Assembly: GCA_028023455.1 (NCBI GenBank)
Contig: JAQFVV010006340.1
Span: 2,215,438 to 2,279,437, forward strand
Origin: Epiperipatus broadwayi
Lineage: Eukaryota; Onychophora; Udeonychophora; Euonychophora; Peripatidae
DNA length: 64,000 nucleotides
Direction of reading: 5' to 3'
The position numbers and the translations under genes were made by a program. The notes below the pieces were generated by a model. That model saw only the letters and a list, made by a program, of their open reading frames with translations, ran no database searches and was not told the origin of the DNA. The stretch's first letter is position 1, and the number at the start of each line of letters is the position of its first letter. This document shows, piece by piece, positions 10,733-22,800 of the stretch.

Positions 10733-12494
10733 AAATCTCTTTCAATTATTTAATAAATGTATAATAAATTAAATAAATAAATATATTTAATAAATGTATA
10801 TAACTTTTTTTTTCTTTGTTATTTTGCATTAGAACTCCCTGATGGGAAATCACTATAATTTTTATAATATTCTACGAACCCCTTGAAAATTTATTTTATT
10901 ATGCCCATATATCGATATATAAATGAATGTTATATACACACATAATAATTAAATCACTATTTTTTTAACATACATTTCAGCATTGTTCATGCGATGTGAT
11001 GCTTTTAGAACGTAGCTAGCAGACCTTTTTTCTAGGCTTATCCAAAAGAAGTGTCACTAAATTTGATGTAAATTTATTACTATAATTTTACTTCCCAGTG
11101 TTTACAGGATAAAAATTAAATTGCCATATAAATAAAAAAATATTTATTATATATTTTAAATAAAAGTTTGATATTTTTTTTGTTTTTGCGTTTACTTAAG
11201 ATATTTACATTTGAGATATCTATAAGTAATTAACGTTGTTTCAATGTTTTCTAAATGTTTTACAGAAGTTTTGTTACAAATAATAACACTAAGTGAGAAA
11301 AATTAACTGCACAATATAATTCCAAACACATGCAAATATATATATTGTAATGTTTTCACGTTCAGTTCGGCGTTCTATTATGCACAAGAATAATGAGTTA
11401 ATCAAGCTATCAGAAATAAAATGTATTTGTACCATAAACTAGTCTGATTATCTCAAGAACATAGCAATATTTCCTCATTGACAGGACTACTATTTATAAC
11501 GATGCAAACTACTGGCAAAATAAGTTTTGATATTTTTAGAAAAAGGCGCCAAAATTTACACAAGAATTCAATGATACATTGCCAGCCTTTGCATCACATA
11601 TTTGTAACTAAATATAAAAGTAAGATTGGGATTAAGTTAGTGGTGGATTAACGTTTTATTGATTGTCTTTCCATGGCTTAACTAAGCAAGGAAATTGGCA
11701 GAGGTAACCTATACCTTTCTAATGTAATTATTCAACAATAAATCTAATAAACTTAACATTAATAACATAAAACGACAAGTTGATATTATAGATCAATATT
11801 TTAATATAACTAATTAAATTATTTAAAAGATAAATTATTAGATTAAATGGAAAGAACATACACATACACATCCAGATGATAACATTTAATAATTAAAAGA
11901 ATTCTTATTACAATATACTTCAGCCATAGATTAAAGTCACTTAACTAATAAATAGGCAATGTCTACATCTAAAGAATAATATAAGCCTATAAATAATGTT
12001 AGTATGCAAACATTTTAGTGACAATGTAGCATATGGATAATCTTACTAGTATCCAAAACTTAGATTAGCTTACACATATTTGAGATGAATGAGCTCCTGG
12101 ACATTGGTTTTAAACTTATCTTTGTTAAGTCTTTAAGGCTCTAATCTAAATGTTCTTGAAGTGTTCCCTATATGAAAAGGAGTCTGCAAAAATAAGGCTC
12201 AATTTCTTCTTCTGGCTAATGATTTACTTCAGCATATGAGTAGTTGAAATCCTACATATGAGTAATTCTGGATTGGACATTTTCACTACCCCAGAAACAA
12301 CAGAACCTCCTAAATTAAGAAAAAGACTCAAGACCATTTTTATTGTTTGTCTGCCCATTTTATATTCATAGGTCATTTTTAGACTTCTCTGCATAAAATT
12401 ATATTATTCCTTTTAATAAAAATAGATGCTAATAATCTTGCATTCTGTATTAGCTTTAAGCCACATAGTTCTTTTTTTTTACGCATCATTCCCA
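10733..12494. repeat. Module A1, right part
   Basis: Collinear with A2 24254-26000 from CTTTCAATTATTTAATAAA onward, and more distantly with B1 up to about 15200. No gene is seen. The module A/module B boundary is continuous here (about 12490-12500), whereas in A2/B2 it is interrupted by 24.5 kb. Confidence 0.85.
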
Positions 12495-15239
12495 AATATA
12501 CATTATAAATATATCAAGAAATTAGGAAAAAATGACATATACTCACCATCTTTAGTATGCTATGTTTTGAATGTTTATAATTTTCACTTCAGACATTTAT
12601 TTTTATATATTGAATATCATAAACAATTTAATGGAATATGTAATTAAAGAGAATTTATTTATACTTGCATATTAATATTTTTACTCCATTGTCATCATGA
12701 GAATTTCTACACACACATAAACAATATCCTATATTTTGAGTTTTTATAGAAAAAAAAAATTAATTTCAGTATAAGAATACATTTACCACAATATAGATGT
12801 CTCTACTAAAAATTAATGTTTATTATTATAGTGATTTCAGATATGTTTTGCAAGAGAAACCTGATCAGGTTATAAATAACTGCTACTATAAACAATACCC
12901 CCAACTCTAAAATGTTTATCTGGTTAAATTATTATGGGTTCTAATACCGATTATGACGTTTTTAGATTGTCATTATGACAATTATGTTTATGGATTTTTA
13001 ATGCCTCTCCACACTGTGATATACATTAAATCTAACGTCAGATAGATAAATGAAAAACCAAATATTCTGTGTTTATATACTATTGTTTTGTTTCTAATAA
13101 ATACAGTTGTGTTTATAAATACAAATAAATATATTTTAATTTGTATATCTCTGCGTCTGAGATTGACATTGTAGCTTGTTATATATTTTCTATTTAGATG
13201 GATGGTAATATTTAACTGAAAGTCATGTAAAAGTCTGAGCTCAAAATAGCCTATATATATAACATTGTTTGTACACGTGTATATAGCCTGTATGTTAGAT
13301 ATTACATTGTCTTTACGTTTCGAAAAATAAGTTCAAATGAAAAGGTAAATATTTTAAATACATACCCATGAATTTTTAACAAGAAATAATTATCTATATG
13401 CCAAGTTATATTAATTAAATAGAATAAGAATTGTCAATAAATTTTATAAAAACATAAAGAAAAAATTTTCAGATCGTGTAATATGTTTTTGTAGATTTTT
13501 AAAAATTTATCAAAAGCAGTAATTGTCATCTATCAAGAATGAGGACCACTTTCACCACTCTCCAATTGCGAACTCCATGCGAAGTCTTTGCCTACTCCAT
13601 TTTATCATCTTCACTTAATGTAACGAAACATTAAACTGGACAGAAGATTGAAGTGGCTAACGTCCAAGATTGTCGCGACCTGCTGCGGGACCTTTCTTAT
13701 ACAATTACTTCTAGCTAACATGAAGCATATATATAGATGTAAGAAACTTCAACTAGATATCAATAAACATAGAACTGATATAATTAACTTTATTTTTTAT
13801 CAAAATAATATTTATTTTCGTTTAGAAAATCATAAAAATCGAATTTAATTGCTTAAGAAATTTATATAACTTATTTTTTTTTATTTTTTGTTCTTCAATT
13901 TACTTAAGATATTTTTGTTCCAGCTATGTGTAAGTAATTAAAGTTGTTTCAAAGTTTTCTTCTTTACTTAAGATACCAACAATCGAGGTCTGTCTAAAGT
14001 TGTTTAAATGTTTTAGATACTTTACAGAAGTGATTATTACAAATAACAAATACTAAGGGAGAAAAATACGCTACAGATTTTATTTGCAAATATATGAAAT
14101 TATATATATATATTATAAATGTTTTTCAAGTTCAGTTAGGTGTTCTGTTGCGCTTTAGAATGCATGAGTTAATCATGATACGAAAAATAAAATGTATTCA
14201 GATCATTAATGAGTTTGGGTATCTCAAGAAGTCAGATGTATTTCCGGATTAACTGGACGACTATTTGTTACGATGCACACTGCTTTCGGAATCAGTTTTG
14301 GCTTATTTAGAACAAAAGGCAAAAAAATCTGCACAAAAATTCACTGATGAGTTGTACCACCTCACATCACATAATTATAACTAATCATAAAAGTAAGATT
14401 GGGATAAAGGTTGTGGTAGAAAAACATTTTATAAATTGTCTTTTCATATTTTAACTAAACAAGCAAATTGGCAAAGGTTACTTAGTAATTTCTAAAGCAA
14501 TTAAATAACAATAAATCTAATAAGCTCAATATTACTAACATACAATGACAAGTTGATGTTAAAAATCAATATTTTATTATAACCAATATTTTTTTTAAAT
14601 AAAATATTAAATGAAATGGAAAGAACATACACATGCACATCCATATGATAGTATTAAATAATTAAAAGGATTCTTATAACAATCTTCTTCTGCAGTAAAT
14701 GAACGTCAGTCTCTTAAATAATAAACACACAATGTCTGCATCTAAATATTATTGTAAGCCAATTATAATTTTATGATACTATCTGAAAAATTTTAAGTAC
14801 AATATTGGATATGAATAATCTTACTCGTAGGTACGTTTTAAGGTAGCTTATATGTATTATAAAAGATTGAACTATTAGACTTTGATTTTACACTGTCTCT
14901 ATGATCGTCATATAGCTAGAATACAAGTCTTTTTGTTTATGCTCTGTACATAAAATGGTGTCTGAAAAAATAATGCTTAAGTTCTTCTCTTGCCTGGTTA
15001 TTTACTTCAGCATATGACTATTTATAGTCCTTCATTTGAGTAGTTCAGTAGTGGACATATTTTCTATCCCGGATTTTCTAGACAATTACTCTTTCATGAC
15101 ACCCATTTTTCTTTTGAAGATTCTAAAATTAAGAAAAATGTAACAATGATCTTGCCAATATATTTTTACAAAGATTAGCATTTTTATACCTAGTGTTTAA
15201 GTGAATAATTATTCTATCTGGCATATCAGCAAAATTCAT
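12495..15239. repeat. Module B1, first part
   Basis: Collinear with B2 50514-53680 and a diverged relative of module A (shared GAGAAACCTGATCAGG at about 12852, ATTATGGGTTCTAA at about 12930). It contains the B version of the G+C-richer island at 13545-13735. Small ORFs (12426-12647, 13648-13848) are not supported as genes. Confidence 0.85.
13545..13735. other. G+C-richer island in module B1
   Basis: Counterpart of 5150-5400; it shares GGACCA, GCGAACTCC and CTACTCCA blocks and the GTCGCG motif. Function unknown. Confidence 0.45.
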
Positions 15240-15464
15240 TACTCACCAGAATATTAATATTACTTTACTGGTACAATACTTCATTTAAGTAATTCATTTA
15301 GGGAAGTTATTATGCTATTTCATGTCAATCACATTCTTTCTTATTTTTAGTGCCACCATAATAGATATTCAAATATAAGAAGAAATATTAGTTTACAGCT
15401 GCAACAGCTGTGCCGTCCAAGTTGACAGTACCAGTACAATCCTTCATTTACATAATTCATATAG

Positions 15465-15703
15465 AACAATAATATTTAAACAGCATTAAACTGTTGCACA
15501 TGCGCTTTGAATTTTAAATATAAAATGAATGAATACGAACATTTCAACCACATGATAAAGTCTTTGGAAAAGATAGAATGGCCATCTATCTTTCCGAACC
15601 CAAATACTTTATTATGTGGTGGAAGTGTTAGTATGTATTTATTTTATATTTAAAATCCAAAGTGCATGTGCAACAGTTTAGTGCTATTTAAATATTATTG
15701 TTT
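15465..15703. repeat. Foldback (inverted-repeat) element, copy 1
   Basis: Arms of about 115 bp: AATAATATTTAAACAGCATT at the left and its complement ending AAATATTATTGTTT at the right. The centre lies in GATAGAATGGCCATCTATC. There is no coding capacity. It is either a MITE relic or a hairpin-forming part of the 616-bp unit. Confidence 0.85.
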
Positions 15704-16082
15704 AAAAAAAAAATATCGCGCTATATAAAATAATTGACTTATTTATAATTCATTTAGCGAAGTTATTATGCTATTTCATGTCAATCACATCATTTCTTAT
15801 TTTTAGTGTCACCATAACAGCTATTCAAATATAAGAAGAAATATTAGTTTAAAGCTGCAGCAGCTGTTCCCTCCTAGTTGACAGTAGCAGTACAATCCTT
15901 CATTAACATAATTCATTTAGGGAAATTATTAAGCTATTTCATGTCAATCACATTACTTCTCATTTTAGTGCCACCATAATAGATATTCAAATATAAGTAG
16001 AAATATTAGTTTACAGTTTCAACAGCTGTTACCTCTTAGTTGACAGTACCAATACAATCCTTCATTTACATAATTTATATAG

Positions 16083-16320
16083 AATAATAATATTTAAACA
16101 GCATTAAACTGTTGCACATGCGCTTTGAATTTTAAATATAAAATGAATGAATACGAACATTTCAACCACATGATAAAGTCTTTGGAAAAGATAGAATGGC
16201 CATCTATCTTTCCGAACCCAAATACTTTATTATGTGGTGGAAGTGTTAGTATGTATTTATTTTATATTTAAAATCCAAAGTCATGTGCAACAGTTTAGTG
16301 CTATTTAAATATTATTGTTT
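16083..16320. repeat. Foldback element, copy 2
   Basis: Same structure as 15465-15703, with one base missing in the right arm (TCATGTGC for TGCATGTGC). Confidence 0.85.
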
Positions 16321-16696
16321 AAAAAAATATCGCGCTATATAAAATAATTGACTTATTTATAATTCATTTAGCGAAGTTATTATGCTATTTCATGTCAATC
16401 ACATCATTTCTTATTTTTAGTGTCACCATAACAGCTATTCAAATATAAGAAGAAATATTAGTTTAAAGCTGCAGCAGCTGTTCCCTCCTAGTTGACAGTA
16501 GCAGTACAATCCTTCATTAACATAATTCATTTAGGGAAATTATTAAGCTATTTCATGTCAATCACATTACTTCTCATTTTAGTGCCACCATAATAGATAT
16601 TCAAATATAAGTAGAAATATTAGTTTACAGTTTCAACAGCTGTTACCTCTTAGTTGACAGTACCAATACAATCCTTCATTTACATAATTTATATAG

Positions 16697-16935
16697 AATA
16701 ATAATATTTAAACAGCATTAAACTGTTGCACATGCGCTTTGAATTTTAAATATAAAATGAATGAATACGAACATTTCAACCACATGATAAAATCTTTGAA
16801 AAAGATAGAATGGCCATCTATCTTTCCGAACCCAAATACTTTATTATGTGGTGGAAGTGTTAGTATGTATTTATTTTATATTTAAAATCCAAAGTGCATG
16901 TGCCACAGTATAGTGCTATTTAAATATTATTGTTT
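16697..16935. repeat. Foldback element, copy 3
   Basis: Same structure as copies 1 and 2, with a few substitutions. Confidence 0.85.
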
Positions 16936-17313
16936 AAAAAAAAATATCGCGCTATATAAAATAATTGACTTATTTATAATTCATTTAGCGAAGTTATTAT
17001 GCTATTTCATGTCAATCACATCATTTCTTATTTTTAGTGTCACCATAATAGCTATTCAAATATAAGAAGAAATATTAGTTTAAAGCTGCAACAGCTGTTC
17101 CCTCCTAGTTGACAGTAGCAGTACAATCCTTCATTAACATAATTCATTTAGGGAAATTATTAAGCTATTTCATGTCAATCACATTACTTCTCATTTTAGT
17201 GCCACCATAATAGATATTCAAATATAAGTAGAAATATTAGTTTACAGTTTCAACAGCTGTTACTTCTTAGTTGATTGTACCAATACAATCATTCATTTAC
17301 ATAATTTATATAG

Positions 17314-17552
17314 AATAATAATATTTAAACAGCATTAAACTGTTGCACACGCGCTTTGAATTTTAAATATAAAATGAATGAATAGTAACATTTCAACCTC
17401 ATAATAAAGTCTTTGGAAAAGATAGAATGGCCATCTATCTTTTCGAATCCAAAGACCTCATCATTTGGTTGAAGTGTTAGTATTTATTCATTTCATATTT
17501 AAAATCCAAAGTGCATGTACAACAGTTTAATGCTGTTTAAATATTATTGTTT
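17314..17552. repeat. Foldback element, copy 4
   Basis: A more diverged copy; it resembles the single B2 copy (53854-54092) more than its array neighbours do, for example in GCTGTTTAAATATTATTG. Confidence 0.85.
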
Positions 17553-17680
17553 ATAAAAAACATCGCGCTATATAAAATAATTGACTTATTTATAATTCAT
17601 TTAGGGAAGTTATTAAGCTATTTCATGTCAATCAAATTAATTCTCATTTTTAGTGTCACCATAATAGATATTTTAGTGTA

Positions 17681-19712
17681 ATAAAAATTATTAGTAAAAG
17701 CTGAAACGGCTGTTGCCTCCGAGATTACAGTATTAGGTAGGTGATATTGGTACTTTCCTATAATTTTATTGTTTCAGTTTTTCAATCACTAAATAATGGC
17801 TATTCACTTTAATGAATGTCGACTTCTTAAACAAAAGAAAGAATTACAAATTATTAAAAATATTCAAAACCATTAATATCTTTAAAGTTTACACCAAATT
17901 CAAACTTCAATAACAAACATATAATTCTATGTGTAAAAAATCAATTTATTATTGATGTCTTGATTAAATGCAACATATTTTTGAACTTGTCGTGATTGTA
18001 GAAGTAAAAGTGAGTCATACTATGAAATTAAAGTAATATAATACTATAGTTGGTTTATTACCCACTATGCGCTAGAAATTTCCTAAAGGAAATATTATCT
18101 TGATAATGAAATCTAAAATTCAGCTGAGAGCTGATAAGAAGAAAAATAAAAGCAACTACAGATTACCACACAATTTCATTTAAAAAGAAAAAAATCAAAT
18201 GTAATTAATTTGGGCTAATTGGTGATGCTCAACTTTGTATGCATATTAATTTATTACAATTTAAATATAAGTTTGCAATTATAAATTTAAATAACTCCAG
18301 ATCCCATAATGATTGGGTGTGCGTTTAAATTTATTTTTTATCTAAAAAATAATATGAAGTTAAAAGTTCTCCTTGTCTTTATTTTGTAGATACATTCTTG
18401 CAGATAAATTTGACAAAAATTGCAATAAAAATTTTAATATAAAACGTTGTCATACTAAATGTCGAATAGCTGATTTTCGCAATTTCAATGAAATATTACT
18501 ATTGAGAAAAAGTGCTGAAATTTTAACCGATAAATTTGTACAGAAAATTGTTTATACAGCTACTAAATATTTTAGTACTTGGATAATATTGTTCTTAATT
18601 ACATAACTATTTTAAACATTGTAATGTATATTTGTGAAAGTGGAAGTTGTAAATACATGTTGAAGTAAAGTGAAATAGAACTAAATATTTAATAAACATT
18701 TTAATTTGTTAAGACAAGGTATTATGGATAAATTTACACATTATAAGTGAGAATTTCTCCTACAAATCATTGTTCATATTGTAATTTCTTTATGCATATG
18801 GAAAATAATTTTTTTATATAATAAACAAGACTAATCTTTAGTTACATATAGAAGTAGTAAGAACCAAAACATAGTACAGTCCAATTGTTATTCAACTAGA
18901 CGTAGATACAGTATTTGGCACAAAACCAATAAATAAACTTCAGAATACTTTATAACAAAAAAGTGCGTAGACTTGTTAACCAATTATGACTACATAAAAT
19001 ATAAATTACTCTCAATAATTAACTATACCTTAATTATACTACATTAACCCATATCATAAACATCCTCTTTATTGCCATACAATTAACTCGATACATAAAC
19101 CACATAAGTTGTAACGTAGTTAATTTAATATGTTGAAATTATGATTCTTTTTTCAAATCATCACACGAATGATCCCTGAATCTTTTTGGCATTCAAAAAA
19201 TTTCTATTCAATTATGTAAAAAAAGTTCACTTTATATATAAATATAAAACTAACCAAAGTAAATACTTATAAATACAAAAAAATACTTATAAATCCAAGA
19301 AATATATAATATTTCAATCCGAGGACTGGTTTTTATCAGAAAGAAAAAATACACAATAAAATGGCGATATTCTATAATTACATCTTTGATAAATGATTAT
19401 AAATTTAACAAAAAAACCCTCTTTGGTGACAAAATCTAACAGAGAATAACTACCCAACTAATGACAAAATTCAAACAAAAAAAAACTGTTTCCTTCTAAT
19501 CAACCTTAAATTCTATTTAAATTGAAATAATGAATTAGACTGTGCTCACATAAATATTCATTAAAAACTGAAATAGTTATACATATTAATCAAAACTTAT
19601 TGTTAGTGCAACGTCCAATAGTTATTTATTTACTTATATAACAATTAAACATAGATATTCAACATCCATATCACCAATCTTTATATAAAAAAATCTCATA
19701 TAAGAAAATATG
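17681..19712. repeat. Module B1, last part
   Basis: Collinear with B2 54380-56492. No gene is called. A 77-codon frame at 18373-18606 follows a splice-acceptor-like TTTATTTTGTAG, but its B2 counterpart has a stop. The segment 19319-19500 is also the inverted counterpart of 57480-57700, a Penelope-type tail. Confidence 0.8.
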
Positions 19713-19890
19713 TCATAATCTGCATAATAAATTGTTTAAGAACGAATCTTTTAAAATTTAGAATAAAATCACAATTAGAAAATAAACCCATTTTCCTATC
19801 CAACTTACTATGACATGAAATAGGAAACACATTAGAAAACCTACAATATTTAAGAAAATTTACCCGAGTTTTTAAAGACTCGATTCTATT
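19713..19890 (-). pseudogene. Penelope-like element, small N-terminal remnant at a deletion junction
   Basis: Matches 966-1140 and 62254-62430, the N-terminal coding end of the Penelope-like relics. Left of 19713 the sequence switches abruptly to the end of module B, as in B2 at 56492. The switch shares TCA, which points to a microhomology junction that removed the rest of the element. Confidence 0.7.
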
Positions 19891-22800
19891 TATGGTTTTG
19901 CATTTTTATTTTTGCTAGTATACTATTATATGTAAACAAACATTTAACATGTTAAAATCATGTTCCTTGGACATTTTCTCTTACAGTAGTATATAAAAAC
20001 ATTTTAAACGAACTTCTATGCTGGATTTCATTTTCATACACCATCCTCCATATCATACACCTAATCTACTACAAACTATAATCAATTGAAAATCATAACT
20101 ATCGATTTACACTAAGGTCTCATTTTGTAACACGTTGCTCTTGATAAAAATCACATACTATATTCCAACACAAAATATATGCCACACCATTTACTTATCA
20201 AACAGAATCCATTTGATGGAAACCCTTATATGCAATGTGGAAAACTTTATATCAATACAACATCGCTAAAATACATTCCCAAAAATGGTGTCAAATTTTA
20301 TACAATTCTAGTATGTACAATCCAACAAACAATTAACATAAGTGTCCATTTGAGAAATATTTCCCATACGTATTTACGACCTGTGATATCACTCCCACAT
20401 ATGCTTTACACCATATCTGAGCATGCCTGAAAATTATATCCACGTTATTCTTGTCTACTTATATTTAGGTTTCAAATGAACAGAAAATAAACTCATGTGC
20501 TGGAAAATTTACTTACATTTATTCTTTCAACAAGATGATGAGAAAACTGTAATTAAAATAATCAAAAAACATTTTCATAAAAAAATTAAATTCTGATCAT
20601 TTTAAATAAAGCATTATCATTTTTCACTTTAAAATAATTTTTAATTATGTCACAAACAACACTGCTTAGAACATACACAAACTATCAATAGTAAATCATC
20701 AGTCACTGATTTCCATAAAGAATCAGAAACATAATATTACCATCATTTATGCCAAGTCTTAATAATAATTTGTTAATCATATATTCATTTTGAAAAAATT
20801 AAAAAATAAATATGAATAGATTATTTGAGTCACACAAAAAACGCTTGACACATCAGTATAAGTGTATACTTCTTCTCTTACCTGAGTTTGAGAAACTGTA
20901 ACTTCATATATAGCTATAATTCTAGAGGACTCCAAAACAAATTCATAAATAAATTGGATTGATGAATTCAAAACAACAAAAATTAACAAACCAAAAAAAT
21001 ATTCATTGTCACTCTTCTCAATTACAATTATAACGCAACTTCTAACAAAAAAGTCAACATTAATTAATCTAAAATAAATTACAGCTCTAAATAATATCAC
21101 CTTCCGACATTGCATTATCTCACATTAATTCAACTTGTATCAAGTGTGAAGTTTTACTTTTTTGCAACATTAAACTAAATTCTGTCATGAAAATGTTGAA
21201 TGATAGTGTTTAAGCAAGTACTCATTCATTGATATTTGTATATTATAAAGAAAAAAACTTGCATTTTTATATAATTAGTATTTAAGATATTAAAGTATCC
21301 CTATAGAGATAAAAATTATATTTGTTTTGTGGAATATTTTATTGTGAATCAGATAATAACATAATCACCATTAAAATGTTTTCAATTTCTTAATGAATAA
21401 TTACAAATCAGAAGAAAATATTTTGTACATTGTCTGACATTATTGTTAGCACATATTGTTATATTGCATCTGTTGTAAATATTTTTGTGTAAAAATATGA
21501 AGAAAGTTATTGCGTCAAAGACTAACCCTGTTTTTTCCATCAATGATGTCATTAAATGTATTTTATGATAAATCATTACTTATAAACATATTTTTAGTGT
21601 TTCTCATTATAGTAGATAAGACATTAGTAATTTATTAAGAAACACAACATTGTCCATTGCTGAAAAAATTAAACATACTTTAATTAGGAGATTGCATACA
21701 AAACATAAATTTAAAACATATATTTTAAAATCTACTATGATATTATGAATGGGAGTTTATTGAATAATGTGCTAAATTTTTCAAAATCCAGTTCACATAT
21801 ATGCATATTATGGTTTCGTATTATTCTACAAGTATAGACGTATAATGGACTTTATATTCTAATTTTATATTATATGATCTTATATATAACATTCTGACTG
21901 ATATGGATATTATAACAATTATACATTTTTATTTATAAATCTTATGTAAACTTATGATATTTTATTATTTATAAAAAAATATTCTTTTCACCTATTAAGT
22001 ACTATAGGCAAACGTATAGGTGAATGAAACATTTATTTATACAGTCGGTGTACATTTTTCTATTTAACTTTATAATGTCAGTAAAATAAACAAAATTGCA
22101 CTATAAAATAATCTGCCAGAAATTCTTAATATCAAAAAGTAATGTAAATAATCATTCTTTTAATTATTAACTTTGTGTTAAGATAAAAAATCCAAAATGA
22201 CAATTGTATGCCTAATGTAATGTCTTTCACTTGAAGTTTGTAAATAAATTACAGTAACAATGCCATCCAGTATATTCTTTACAGAACTTCATTTTACAAT
22301 AATATTGTTGAATATAAGCAAATTTCTTTCAGTTTTTATATATTTTACATTTTGTTGTGACCTCAATCGAATAAATATTGTAGATTAATTTCAAAACCAA
22401 CTTTTTGTCAGGCTACATTCTTTCGATAATTTAAAAAAAATTAACCGAAAATTACTGATACCTTGGATACGAGGTGAAAAAGCATAATATCTTATATACT
22501 TCAACTATATAAAACATATATTTGTGGAAATCTTAAAAAGTGATATGTTTCAAAAACTGAATATAAACCTACATCCTTCAAAGATAGTGAAATTAAATCA
22601 GTCCAAAATTCTCTTAATAACAAGAACAATAAACGCAAGTATTTAACCCAATTCGCAGAAACAGTTGATAGTTATAAAGAATTTCAAAACTAAAGCTTAT
22701 GTTATTTTAATAATGAGCATGTCTCAATTTATTGTCAGAAGAATTGAATATTTCTTCTTCCTGCTCGGAAGATCTCTAATTAAGCTATTGTTTTCATAGT

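Larger units (their letters stand above)
15240..17680. repeat. 616-bp tandem repeat array, about four units
   Basis: The marker GAATACGAAC, just after a foldback arm, falls at 15531, 16149 and 16763, with the variant GAATAGTAAC at 17380. The spacing is 618, 614 and 617 bp. Each unit contains two related segments beginning ATTTAG(G/C)GAA(A/G)TTATTA plus one 239-bp foldback. Units 2 and 3 are almost identical and the outermost units are more diverged. The homologous place in B2 (53680-54380) has one foldback, so the array expanded after the A-B duplication or contracted in B2. Confidence 0.92.

Noticed and set aside
13648-13848. ORF shared by B1 (13648-13848) and B2 (51657-51941), with a 3-bp frame-preserving indel
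   Set aside because: Tempting as an exon, but the substitutions between the copies fall mostly at first and second codon positions and change residues, and the A modules have stops in the same frame.
18373-18606. 77-codon ORF after a splice-acceptor-like TTTATTTTGTAG, with Cys residues
   Set aside because: The B2 counterpart (about 55105-55320) has an internal stop and many replacement changes; no upstream exon is recognisable.
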